Source: a virus. From it: 64,000 bases of DNA. The stretch is taken from IMG/VR virus record IMGVR_UViG_3300034759_000344, positions 1-64,000 of that record. One strand, written 5' to 3'. Shown one piece after another: positions 1-7,612 of the stretch (position 1 is its first letter; each line of letters begins with the position of its first letter). The position numbers and the translations under genes were made by a program. A model generated the notes under the pieces. It was not told the origin of the DNA, made no database searches, and worked only from the letters and a program-made list of their open reading frames with translations.

Positions 1-80
1 AGATGCTTTGAGATATTATGGGATAGAGTAAAGAGGAGACGTCCAAGGAGGTAAAAAGGAACGAGAGAAAACATACTTAA

Positions 81-278
81 CCTTGGATTGCAAATCGTGG
101 TTATTACTATTCCTGTAGCCACGCCACAGACGAGGAAATCGAGGCTATGGTGCGCAGTGCGTATCGCAGGATGAAGAATGAAACTGGCGAAGCGATTGCG
201 GGAGAGTCCTCGGGTATTCACATCGGTTACCACATCACAGACGAGGAAATAGACGAGGAAATTGAGGATTTTGAATAA
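81..278 (+). pseudogene. C-terminal fragment resembling an LLH-type holin tail
   Basis: An open frame from 81 ends in TAA at 276-278 but has no credible start; the first in-frame ATG is at 147 and has no ribosome-binding site. It encodes ATDEEIEAMVRSAYRRMKN and later HITDEEIDEEIEDFE. The first stretch resembles the C-terminus of the holin-like gene at 48598-48945 (SDEEIEAEVRTAYQ). A strong AAGGAGG at 50-56 is not followed by a start codon, so this may be a decayed gene remnant. The rest of 1-300 shows nothing else I can support. Confidence 0.35.
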
Positions 279-300
279 AATAGAAAGGTGGTGAGTCTTA

Positions 301-1425
301 GTGATTAATAATATAATTTTCGAAAATCCAGAATACGTTAAACTACATATCGATTACGACACACCAGATAAAGTAACTAATAGTAACAAGCCGCTTATTC
401 AGGGATTAGGTAAGGAGTCTACATTAGTGTTACCTAAATTAGATAGGGATATAATATTCCAAGCTATAGACTACCAGTTACAGACTACAAATAAGTTGAA
501 AAAATACAATGAAACCATAGGAATAAATGAAGTATGGGTGGATAACCTGCATAAAGTGAATTCGACATTTACAGCCAACGAAGAGCTTATGGAAAATCTC
601 AGAAAAGTAATGTTTGCTGGATTAGTATTTGTTAAAGAATGGATGTCAATACTTGAGAACAGGTATAAAGGCGAAGTCATGCAAAAGTTTACAGTAAGTA
701 CCGACATTACTATAAATAATACTAACAGCTTTGATTATGAAAATTATATCAATTTGTACATTGGTTACGGCTCTTATCCGAAAGCAACAAGCGCTTACAT
801 AGCTGCTACCTACGAAAACGGAAAGCTACCTATACGAAAGTATGTACAGAGAACTGTACACTACTATGAAAGAGGTGAACAACCAAATAGGAAGAGCGTA
901 CTGGACATTAGATTAAGTGGATTTGAGCCAGAAATAGCAGCAAATTTCTTCCAAGACAAACTAATGTCAGAATACATCAGGATATACTACAATCCTGTAA
1001 GAGTACGCTCATTTAGTCTCACTAAAATAAGTAAGGTGAAAAAAGCAAAGAGGCTTCCTATGTCAATATCTGAATGGCTGGACTACAATAGAACCATCGA
1101 AGAGCTAAAAACCGATAAAGTAGTTGGTGCTCTCAACATACACCACTACATGAGAGGCAGCCTTCCGAAAGAATATGTGAAATTGAAGAGCAGACTGTCT
1201 ACAATAAGATCCTATACAAAGCACGACATAAATGCACCTGTCCGTGTTAGACGTCTATCAATCAGTGAAGACTTAAGACCAGGCGGATCATCAATCTTTG
1301 AAGCCATAGTTGATTACGAAAATGAGGAAAACATGCTGCATTTAATTAATCCAAAGACAAGTAGATCTGTTATGCAAAAAATAAATGATGAGGTAAGGGT
1401 TTACTGCGGATTAGCAAAGATATAA
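301..1425 (+). CDS. hypothetical protein, tandem paralogue A
   Basis: 374-residue protein of unrecognised family, started at GTG 301 behind AAAGGTGGTGAG. It is clearly paralogous to the next gene: both begin MIN, share FEnPEYVkLhIDY near the N-terminus, QTTNKLKKYN around residue 60, LRKVMFAGL around residue 100, and a C-terminus ending YCGLAKI. No transmembrane segment or catalytic motif is evident. The gene plus its downstream hairpin look duplicated as one unit. Function unknown. Confidence 0.8.
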   Translation: MINNIIFENPEYVKLHIDYDTPDKVTNSNKPLIQGLGKESTLVLPKLDRDIIFQAIDYQLQTTNKLKKYNETIGINEVWVDNLHKVNSTFTANEELMENLRKVMFAGLVFVKEWMSILENRYKGEVMQKFTVSTDITINNTNSFDYENYINLYIGYGSYPKATSAYIAATYENGKLPIRKYVQRTVHYYERGEQPNRKSVLDIRLSGFEPEIAANFFQDKLMSEYIRIYYNPVRVRSFSLTKISKVKKAKRLPMSISEWLDYNRTIEELKTDKVVGALNIHHYMRGSLPKEYVKLKSRLSTIRSYTKHDINAPVRVRRLSISEDLRPGGSSIFEAIVDYENEENMLHLINPKTSRSVMQKINDEVRVYCGLAKI

Positions 1426-1443
1426 GCAAAGATATAATCCTTT

Positions 1444-1490
1444 CCCCTCTCGGGGTGAGGAGAGAAGCTTCGCTTCTCTCCTCTTTGGTC
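1444..1490 (+). terminator. probable intrinsic terminator, copy 1
   Basis: A perfect 12-bp stem (1457-1468 with 1472-1483, loop TTC) is followed by TTTGGTCTTTT. A smaller CCCC/GGGG hairpin precedes it. An almost identical block lies after the paralogous gene at 2650-2695. The T-tract is imperfect, so it may also be an RNA-processing or attenuating hairpin. Confidence 0.6.
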
Positions 1491-1522
1491 TTTTGAATAA
1501 ATTAAGAAAGGTGGTGTATTTA

Positions 1523-2641
1523 ATGATTAATGGTGTAGCTTTTGAAAAGCCAGAATATGTTAGACTACAAATTGACTATAACATTCCGCTTACAGAAGGT
1601 GCTGACAAAGAACTAATTGATGAAGTGGGAATGGAAACAGTAGTAACAATTCCAGAACTGAACAGGGATAAAATATTCCAAGTTATAGATTATCAGCTGC
1701 AAACTACAAATAAGTTGAAAAAATATAACAAAAACATAGAAATACATGGAATATGGATAAGCAACCTGTATAAAGTGAATGTCGCATTTGTAACTAATAG
1801 CGAACTTATGGAAGATCTAAGAAAAGTAATGTTTGCTGGATTGGCACATGTTGCAGAATTGGAATCAATACTTGAAAATAAATATAGGTATTCTGAAGGC
1901 GTACAAAAGTTTACGGCAAGCTCTACCATTATTATAGCTAACTCTCATAGCGGTGATCCCGGGGATTACATTAACTTGTACATTGGCTACAGTGATCACC
2001 CGAAAGAAACAAGCGTTTATATACTTGCTAGACGTGGAAAGCGGTTGCCGCCTCTACGAAAGCGGGTACAAAGAGCAGTATACTACACTACGCATGAAGG
2101 ACCGATGAAAAAGCAGGGATCAGTAGAAATCAGATTCTATGGATTTGAGCCGGAGTTAGCAGCAAATTTTTTCCAAGATAAAATGTTGACAGAATATATC
2201 AAAATATATTACCAGCATAGTGCGAATACAAAGATATTTGGGATTGCAAAAATGAGCAGTATACAAGGAGCAAAAAGATTGCCTATGATGGTACCCGAAT
2301 GGCTGAATTGCAACACAACCATTGAGGAGTTAAAAACCGATAAAGTAACAAATACACTCAACGTACAGCATAGCTTTGAAGACGAGCTGCCAAAAGAGTA
2401 TATGAAATTGAAAAGCAGGCTGTTCGCAATGAAATCTTATACAAAGCACGCTTCAGATGTAAATGCACTTATTCACGTCGTACGCTTGTCAGTAGCAAAC
2501 GAGTATCCGCGTGTGGAACTCATAGTTAATTATGAAAATGAGGAAATCATGCTGCAGGTAATCGATCCCAAAACAGATAGGTCTACGATTAGAAAAATAA
2601 ACGATGAGATAAAAGCTTACTGCGGATTAGCAAAGATATAA
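1523..2641 (+). CDS. hypothetical protein, tandem paralogue B
   Basis: 372-residue paralogue of the preceding gene. Start ATG 1523 is chosen because it lies behind AAAGGTGGTG and matches the start of the other copy (MINGVAFEKPEYV versus MINNIIFENPEYV). Conserved blocks include YQLQTTNKLKKYN, ANFFQDK and the C-terminal YCGLAKI. No recognised domain. The tandem duplication with repeated terminator suggests recent amplification followed by divergence. Confidence 0.8.
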   Translation: MINGVAFEKPEYVRLQIDYNIPLTEGADKELIDEVGMETVVTIPELNRDKIFQVIDYQLQTTNKLKKYNKNIEIHGIWISNLYKVNVAFVTNSELMEDLRKVMFAGLAHVAELESILENKYRYSEGVQKFTASSTIIIANSHSGDPGDYINLYIGYSDHPKETSVYILARRGKRLPPLRKRVQRAVYYTTHEGPMKKQGSVEIRFYGFEPELAANFFQDKMLTEYIKIYYQHSANTKIFGIAKMSSIQGAKRLPMMVPEWLNCNTTIEELKTDKVTNTLNVQHSFEDELPKEYMKLKSRLFAMKSYTKHASDVNALIHVVRLSVANEYPRVELIVNYENEEIMLQVIDPKTDRSTIRKINDEIKAYCGLAKI

Positions 2642-2649
2642 TCCTTTCC

Positions 2650-2695
2650 CCTCTCGGGGTGAGGAGAGAAGCTTCGCTTCTCTCCCCTTTGGTCT
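2650..2695 (+). terminator. probable intrinsic terminator, copy 2
   Basis: 10-bp stem (2663-2672 with 2676-2685, loop TTC) followed by CTTTGGTCTTTT. It is nearly identical to the block at 1444-1490 and is part of the duplicated gene-plus-hairpin unit. Confidence 0.55.
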
Positions 2696-2749
2696 TTTGA
2701 ATAAAAAAAACATAAAATGAATAAAAAACATAAAAGGAGGTATGTAAAA

Positions 2750-3769
2750 ATGGAATTGAATTTCACTGTTACACCAAATGAATTGAAAGAAAGGCTTATG
2801 CGTTTGACAGGAATGGATGAACCACCAGCAGTATTCTTATGGGGACAGCCGGGTATTGGAAAAACTCAAGTAGTTTATCAGGTAGCAGAAGAAGCAGGGC
2901 TGGAATGCAAAGTAATGGTATTGTCCTTGATGGATCCAGTAGAGCTTAAAGGATTCTTGTTCCCAAATAGAAAAACCAAAGAAGCTGAGTATTTCCCGTT
3001 GAGCTTTCCTAAAGAGAAGTTCATACTGTTTTTTGACGAGTTCAATACTGCCCCAGTTGCTGTGCAGAATGCAGCTATGAGAATTGTACTGGAAAAGAAA
3101 ATAGGAGATTATGCGTTGCCTAAAGGAACACTGGTTATCTGTGCCGGCAATCGTATGAAGGACAAGGTAAACGTATCCAAGATGTCGTCAGCAATGGTAA
3201 ATAGGGCTATCCACTATGGAGTAGTTCCCAGCTTTGATGATTTCAAGCAGTACTGGTATAGCAAAAAGTTAGCACCAGAAGTAATAGGTTACTTGGAAAT
3301 GTATCCAAGCGATTTGTGTCATGAACCAAGTGTAGATATGCCGTTCCCAACTCCCAGAACTTGGGAAATGGTAGCCAGATATGGAAAGTTTGATGACGTA
3401 CCAACCATTAGCGGATTGCTTGGAGATAGTACTGGATTGAAGTTCGCTAAATTCGTTGAGAATTGCTATGGAATAGATGAGGTAATCAAGGAAGTAATAA
3501 AAGGTGAAAAGATATATCCCAAAGAAGAAGAAACTGAAAGAAGCTACATGCTTATATCTTCGTTGGTTGATTTGACTGATGAAAACAACCTACCAACTAT
3601 AGTGGAATACGTAGTAGAGGCTCCAGATTACTTCTCACCATTTGGTATAGCTTTGATAAAGAACTTGAGGCTCAAAGGAATACAGCCACAAGCATTCTTG
3701 AGTCCAAAATGCAAAGCAGTAACCACCAAGTTGTATAAGAAATTCAAGTTTGCTTTTGAAAATGCTTGA
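2750..3769 (+). CDS. MoxR-like AAA+ ATPase
   Basis: 339 residues from ATG 2750, which sits 9 nt behind AAAGGAGG. Walker A GQPGIGKT at residues 32-39 and Walker B ILFFDEFN at about 92-98 are followed by a CAGN sensor-like stretch and an NRAIHY motif typical of MoxR/CbbQ ATPases. Such proteins usually act as chaperone-like ATPases with a VWA-domain partner, and the next gene is exactly that. Role in the phage is unknown; metal-dependent remodelling of a target protein is an inference from family behaviour. Confidence 0.88.
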   Translation: MELNFTVTPNELKERLMRLTGMDEPPAVFLWGQPGIGKTQVVYQVAEEAGLECKVMVLSLMDPVELKGFLFPNRKTKEAEYFPLSFPKEKFILFFDEFNTAPVAVQNAAMRIVLEKKIGDYALPKGTLVICAGNRMKDKVNVSKMSSAMVNRAIHYGVVPSFDDFKQYWYSKKLAPEVIGYLEMYPSDLCHEPSVDMPFPTPRTWEMVARYGKFDDVPTISGLLGDSTGLKFAKFVENCYGIDEVIKEVIKGEKIYPKEEETERSYMLISSLVDLTDENNLPTIVEYVVEAPDYFSPFGIALIKNLRLKGIQPQAFLSPKCKAVTTKLYKKFKFAFENA

Positions 3770-3786
3770 TTTAAGAGGTGGTTAAG

Positions 3787-5133
3787 ATGACAAGGAAAAC
3801 ACCGAAACAGATAATCCGGGAACACATAGGATTGATGGTGATTAAATATCCAGCGCTGGCACTTCCGCTTTTGAAGTGCCAGCTGGTAGTTGAGGATATA
3901 AAGCCGGGATTTGTAGCAGCTATAGATCCTGTACATAAGAAGCTATACGTATCGCCAAGTTTAGCTGAGCACAAGAGTGAAACTATATGCTTTGTGTTGG
4001 CTCATGAAGCACTCCACGTTATAACTGGAACTCATGGAAGAAGAGGAAACAGGGATCCTTTCTTATGGAATATCGCCACCGACCTCGAAGTAAACTGGGT
4101 TTTAATCGATGATATGAAGTTGAAACCAGCTAATTTTACTGGATATGTGAACGAACAAACAGATTTATCTCCACTATATAATGCAAAATACAAACACGTG
4201 TATGCTGAAAAGATATATGAGGAAATACAGAAGTTTACCAAGCAGATATCGCCAAGGGTAACTATTGATGCGCAGGGAAATGTTATGATTGATTTGGGAT
4301 TACCTGATGGAAGCGGTCAAGAAAGTGGCCAAGAAGGTGAGGAAAAAGACCAACAGCCTATCCCAGGAACTGTGCATGTGGATAGTGACGGAACGATTAC
4401 CGTAATTGGAAAAGATGGAGAAATAATTGCCAGAGGAAAGATAAGTGATATATACAAACAACCAGACAGCAATGAAGAATCCAGGAAATTGAAACAGGAA
4501 GAACGAGAAGCTGCAGTAAACGTAAGCCAGATGGCTAAAAAAGGCATAGGAAAAATTCCAGCAGGATTGCAAAGATTAGTAGACAGATTGGTAGACTCAA
4601 AAGTATCCTGGAAGGACTTGCTGGAAGACGCCATAACCACGGTAATGGAGCGCAACGACTACTCGTATAGAAGACCTAACAAGTTGTATATGATGGATGA
4701 CTTCTATGTTCCAACTTTGTTAGGTGAAGAGCGCAATATTGTGGTAGTAGTTGATACTTCAGGGAGTATTGGAGAAGAAGAGTTAAGAACCTTCTTATCC
4801 GAAGTTAAGGCACTGATTGAAATGTATAAAGTAACCTATATAGCTTGCGATTGTAGTGTGTACAGCGTGGTTGAAGATGTACAAGATATGCAAGAAGTGT
4901 TTGAGAATACTCACGGAGGTGGTGGTACTTCCTTTGCTCCAGCATTTGAGAAGATAAGCGAACTGGATAAAGATAAGATAATAGTGATATTGATGACTGA
5001 TGGATACAATGGGGAACCGGAAATGGTATATAAGCCAGACAATGTAGACAAAGTCATAGCATTAACTACAACTGATAAAGCTCCTGAAGATATAGAGTAT
5101 GATATATTGATTAAAATCAATGATGAAGAATAA
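3787..5133 (+). CDS. VWA-domain protein with N-terminal putative metallopeptidase domain (DUF2201-like)
   Basis: 448 residues from ATG 3787 (ribosome-binding site AAGAGGTGG). The N-terminal part has HEALH at residues 73-77, a zincin-like signature as in DUF2201_N. A charged, Glu/Gln-rich linker follows. The C-terminal domain carries the MIDAS motif DTSGSIG (about residue 322) and later GGGGTSFAPAF and LMTDGYNG, as in von Willebrand A domains. It forms a classic MoxR/VWA pair with the gene 17 nt upstream. Its stop lies directly before the retron-type RNA array, so read-through transcription into the array is possible. Confidence 0.87.
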   Translation: MTRKTPKQIIREHIGLMVIKYPALALPLLKCQLVVEDIKPGFVAAIDPVHKKLYVSPSLAEHKSETICFVLAHEALHVITGTHGRRGNRDPFLWNIATDLEVNWVLIDDMKLKPANFTGYVNEQTDLSPLYNAKYKHVYAEKIYEEIQKFTKQISPRVTIDAQGNVMIDLGLPDGSGQESGQEGEEKDQQPIPGTVHVDSDGTITVIGKDGEIIARGKISDIYKQPDSNEESRKLKQEEREAAVNVSQMAKKGIGKIPAGLQRLVDRLVDSKVSWKDLLEDAITTVMERNDYSYRRPNKLYMMDDFYVPTLLGEERNIVVVVDTSGSIGEEELRTFLSEVKALIEMYKVTYIACDCSVYSVVEDVQDMQEVFENTHGGGGTSFAPAFEKISELDKDKIIVILMTDGYNGEPEMVYKPDNVDKVIALTTTDKAPEDIEYDILIKINDEE

Positions 5134-5140
5134 AGAATGC

Positions 5141-5261
5141 GGTGGTAAAACCTGGCAGGAAATAAACTGCCATAGGTTGATGCTGCGTCAACCGAGAGAA
5201 GCCTAGCTACCGCGATGGCATCGGCTTGGATGGATGACTGTCGCCGGTGGATCATATCACC
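5141..5261 (+). ncRNA. retron-like unit 0 (diverged)
   Basis: a1 GGTGGTA 5141-5147 can pair with a2 TATCACC 5255-5261 (one G-U). A hairpin GGCAG/CTGCC replaces the first core hairpin. The second hairpin, GGTTGA (5175-5180) with TCAACC (5188-5193), keeps the 7-nt loop and shows a compensatory change relative to units 1-3 (GGCTGA/TCAGCC). A long hairpin around CCGCGA and TCGCCGG follows, and CA precedes a2 as in every other unit. The sequence core is lost, so this assignment is structural. Confidence 0.5.
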
Positions 5262-5268
5262 ACAGATG

Positions 5269-5430
5269 TAAACTTGGGTAACACTAAAACAACATAAGAA
5301 GCTTAAACAAAGCAGTATATATCAGGCTGACGTTTCGTCAGCCAATGTACCAAAAGATCCTACCTGAAGCCTTCCTCGGGTGTGTGAACGCACACGTTCA
5401 CACGTTGGAGAAAGGACATACCCAAGTTTA
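5269..5430 (+). ncRNA. retron-like unit 1
   Basis: a1 TAAACTTGGGTA at 5269-5280 is perfectly complementary to a2 TACCCAAGTTTA at 5419-5430 (12 bp). Core hairpin GGCTGACG/CGTCAGCC at 5325-5332 and 5336-5343. The unit-specific msd-like hairpin has a perfect 9-bp tip GTGTGAACG/CGTTCACAC at 5382-5390 and 5395-5403, with further pairing CCTT/AAGG below. CA precedes a2. Confidence 0.75.
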
Positions 5431-5441
5431 AAAGTATCCAG

Positions 5442-5590
5442 GTTTGGGTAACATTAACGCAAAAAACAACATAAGAAGCTTAAACAAAGCAGTATACATC
5501 AAGGGTGATGCTTCGTCAGCCGATGTATCAAAAGAACCTGCTAAAAGCAAGGTCTTGACCGCTGAGCCAGCGGTCAGTCCATACCCAAAC
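5442..5590 (+). ncRNA. retron-like unit 2
   Basis: a1 GTTTGGGTA at 5442-5450 pairs perfectly with a2 TACCCAAAC at 5582-5590. The core hairpin GGGTGA/TCAGCC (one mismatch) is flanked by TACATC/GATGTA, extending the stem. The unit-specific hairpin TGACCGCTG/CAGCGGTCA (5556-5564 with 5568-5576, loop AGC) is short and perfect. CA precedes a2. Confidence 0.75.
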
Positions 5591-5595
5591 GTAAA

Positions 5596-5767
5596 GCACA
5601 GGTAACGTAAAAACAACATAAGAAGCTTAAACAAAGCAGTATACATCAAGGCTGATGCTTCGTCAGCCGATGAGAGATAAGTAACATCCATTGGTAAAGA
5701 ATGTGCCAGGTCCTCGGACCGACCTTTGGGTCGTCCTGCGGTGGCGCATTCTTTAGCATACCTGTGC
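5596..5767 (+). ncRNA. retron-like unit 3 (RT-proximal)
   Basis: a1 GCACAGGTA at 5596-5604 pairs perfectly with a2 TACCTGTGC at 5759-5767; its sequence differs from units 1 and 2 but the complementarity is kept. Core hairpin GGCTGA/TCAGCC. The unit-specific msd-like stem pairs 5695-5708 with 5742-5755 (14 bp, one G-U), topped by CGACC/GGTCG. CA precedes a2. The RT ribosome-binding site starts 9 nt downstream. Confidence 0.78.
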
Positions 5768-5797
5768 AAGAAATAGGAAGGAGGTGCAAAAATATAA

Positions 5798-6733
5798 ATG
5801 GGTAAATCATTTATAGATCCTAATAATCCTGGTAACTGGAACATCTTTAAGGTGAAGAAAAGAGGAGGTGGTTGGAGAATCATAGAAGAGCCTAAACCGG
5901 CATTAATGGAGCAGTATAAGAAACTGTTCGATGAACTGATGAGGAGCAATGTGATTAGAAACCGTTTGTTCTGTCCTTTTAGTCATGGATTTGTGCCGGG
6001 AAGAAGCATAGCAACTAATGCACAGCCGCATGTAGGTAAGAAGTATGTAGCAGCTATAGATATCAAAGACTTCTTTGGATCCATATCCGTAGATAAACTC
6101 TACGGTCTCTATCCTCAAGTCGGTACAGAAATAGCTGATATAGCAAGATCCATAGTCAAACGTCCGTATCTTGAACATGTAAAAGAAACGCTGACAAATA
6201 CTGTGTTTAAAACAAGAGAAAAAAATGGGGAGGTGGTAACTTATCTACCGCAGGGAGCACCAACTTCTCCCATCATAGCTAATTTGTATATGTCCAGGTT
6301 TGACTGGAAGTTTGGAATGACCTGTGCTAAACACGATATAGCTTACACCAGATATGCAGATAATATAACCATATCTGGAGATGATCCTCAAAAGCTGAGA
6401 GAAATGCTTAAGTATGGGTTAGGGCTCATTAAGCACGATATGCAGTTAAGAGTTAAGTATGTAAGAGTTATGCCTTACTGGAAAAAACAGAAAGTGTGTG
6501 GAGTGGTAGTTAACAGCAAGCTGAACGTAGACCGTGAATACCGAAGAAGAGTAAGAGCTATGCTGCATCAAATAAATCAGAAAAGCGAAGAAGAAAAGAG
6601 GAAAATACTGGGAATGGCAGCATATATCCACAGCGTCAGAAGACTAAACGAGGCAAATCCTGAAGACCTTCCCATCAGCAATGCAGAATACTACGCATTG
6701 AAGAGGGCTGAAAAAGCTCTTAATAAGATGTAG
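5798..6733 (+). CDS. retron-type reverse transcriptase
   Basis: 311 residues, a normal retron RT length, ATG 5798 behind GGAAGGAGGTG. Retron-diagnostic NAxxH is present as NAQPH at residues 74-78. Catalytic Asp of motif A is in AAIDIKDFF (D88), motif B-like PQGAPTSP is at 151-158, and the YxDD box reads YADN (186-189), so the second Asp is Asn. The VTG motif of retron RTs appears as VCG (233-235). QGAPTSP rather than a GxxxSQ signature argues against a diversity-generating RT. Directly upstream lies the tandem RNA array. No obvious toxin-like effector is fused or adjacent, so a phage-serving role (decoy, counter-defence or superinfection exclusion) is only inference. Confidence 0.9.
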   Translation: MGKSFIDPNNPGNWNIFKVKKRGGGWRIIEEPKPALMEQYKKLFDELMRSNVIRNRLFCPFSHGFVPGRSIATNAQPHVGKKYVAAIDIKDFFGSISVDKLYGLYPQVGTEIADIARSIVKRPYLEHVKETLTNTVFKTREKNGEVVTYLPQGAPTSPIIANLYMSRFDWKFGMTCAKHDIAYTRYADNITISGDDPQKLREMLKYGLGLIKHDMQLRVKYVRVMPYWKKQKVCGVVVNSKLNVDREYRRRVRAMLHQINQKSEEEKRKILGMAAYIHSVRRLNEANPEDLPISNAEYYALKRAEKALNKM

Positions 6734-6766
6734 TGTGATGATGGAGTTGACTAAACTATGCTGAAG

Positions 6767-6795
6767 TTGAAAATTAAAATGAACAATGGTATAGT
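6767..6795 (+). promoter_or_regulatory. putative sigma-A promoter after the RT gene
   Basis: TTGAAA (6767-6772), 17-nt spacer, TATAGT (6790-6795). It lies in the gap after the RT and would give a leader of about 90 nt for the 6891 gene and its followers, so the downstream genes need not depend on the retron transcript. Confidence 0.5.
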
Positions 6796-6828
6796 AATAA
6801 AAAAAATGTCAGCCTCCTTCACCGGTGA

Positions 6829-6856
6829 GAGCAAAAGCTCGTACGAGCTTTTGCTC
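6829..6856 (+). promoter_or_regulatory. perfect 13-bp hairpin in the 5' leader
   Basis: GAGCAAAAGCTCG (6829-6841) and its exact complement (6844-6856), loop TA. No T-tract follows, so it is not a normal terminator. It lies in the leader between the promoter at 6767 and the ribosome-binding site at 6875 and may be a dyad operator or mRNA-stabilising stem. Confidence 0.45.
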
Positions 6857-6890
6857 CACCAAGAAAACTAATGGAAAGGAGTGGATGCTG

Positions 6891-7334
6891 ATGTATGAAA
6901 ACATCAAAGAACAAATACTGGAATTGGTTGGTGAAGTGCATGAGAGGGAAGAGAAATTGGATGCGGAAACCGATCAGTTAAAATCCGAAATACAAACCTT
7001 AATACACAAAGTGAATGAAGCAGCTGCAAAGCTTGGTAGGGAATTTGTAGATGCACTAGTAGAAGCAGGATGTAAACTTCCTATATGCATAGGCAACGTG
7101 GTAGTAGATGAGTCAGGTAACATAGTTTACCACCACGACGGTATAGTTGGAAAATCTGCGGAAGCTTCCATATCTTTTATTCAGGATTTGAAGGAAGGAG
7201 AATTGATAAATGCACTACGTAAGGAAATGAATGTGGCAGTAGAGGAGAAAGAACTAAAGAACGAAGAACTAAAAAGATATGTAGCCCATTTGAGAAAGCT
7301 CCTGGATAGCATAAAAAACCGAAGGGAGGGTTAG
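6891..7334 (+). CDS. hypothetical coiled-coil protein
   Basis: 147 residues from ATG 6891, chosen for its spacing to AAAGGAG at 6875-6881; an in-frame ATG at 6885 is possible. The N-terminal 50 residues and the C-terminal 45 residues are charged heptad-like helices. A middle segment (IGNVVVDESGNIVYHHDGIVG) is predicted beta-rich. No known family recognised. Confidence 0.7.
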   Translation: MYENIKEQILELVGEVHEREEKLDAETDQLKSEIQTLIHKVNEAAAKLGREFVDALVEAGCKLPICIGNVVVDESGNIVYHHDGIVGKSAEASISFIQDLKEGELINALRKEMNVAVEEKELKNEELKRYVAHLRKLLDSIKNRREG

Positions 7335-7336
7335 TT

Positions 7337-7522
7337 GTGTCTCGTGAAAAACAAGCATTTGCCAAGCATCTTGAAGAAAATAGAAATAAGTGCATGGTGT
7401 GTAAAAAACGTACTGGTAAAATACGTATATACGGGGTATGGCTATGTGAAGAATGCGTTGAGTGCCTCAACCACGATGCATTCTCCTTATATACAGCGCA
7501 TACCGTTGGTGTGGGCAAATAA
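7337..7522 (+). CDS. small zinc-binding protein
   Basis: 61 residues from GTG 7337, two nt after the previous stop, with GGGAGGG at about 7322 as ribosome-binding site. CMVC and CEEC pairs 17 residues apart suggest a zinc ribbon/treble-clef fold. Ends just before an intrinsic terminator. Function unknown. Confidence 0.6.
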   Translation: MSREKQAFAKHLEENRNKCMVCKKRTGKIRIYGVWLCEECVECLNHDAFSLYTAHTVGVGK

Positions 7523-7558
7523 CCGAAAATGTGTAAATGATAACAAGGAATTTAAAAG

Positions 7559-7588
7559 GCGGTAGGCAACACAAGCCTACCGCTTTTT
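7559..7588 (+). terminator. intrinsic terminator
   Basis: GCGGTAGGC (7559-7567), loop AACACAA, GCCTACCGC (7575-7583), then TTTTT. A textbook Rho-independent terminator separating the RT-linked genes from the next operon. Confidence 0.88.
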
Positions 7589-7612
7589 GATTATTAAAGG
7601 GAGGTGAATGCA

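Larger units (their letters stand above)
5131..5767 (+). ncRNA. tandem array of retron-like msr/msd RNA units (three clear, one diverged)
   Basis: Gene-free 660-nt stretch between the VWA gene and the reverse transcriptase. Three units share an identical core of about 33 nt (at roughly 5287, 5464 and 5611, containing CATAAGAAGCTTAAACAAAG) followed by a hairpin GGCTGA-loop-TCAGCC. Each then has a different long hairpin and is bracketed by its own inverted repeat ending GGTA and starting TACC. A fourth, diverged unit precedes them. The two extremities, 5131-5141 and 5745-5755, are perfectly complementary over 11 nt. A weak promoter-like TTGATT (5107) with TAAAGA (5131) may start transcription near unit 0. 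Retron ncRNAs normally sit just upstream of the RT, as here. Confidence 0.8.

Noticed and set aside
5428-5949. 173-residue minus-strand open frame across the retron array
   Set aside because: It arises from the tandem repeats and has no ribosome-binding site; its repeated peptide mirrors the RNA repeats.
5798-6733. Diversity-generating retroelement
   Set aside because: The RT has QGAPTSP and NAxxH rather than the DGR-type signature, and I saw no template/variable repeat pair with adenine-specific differences.
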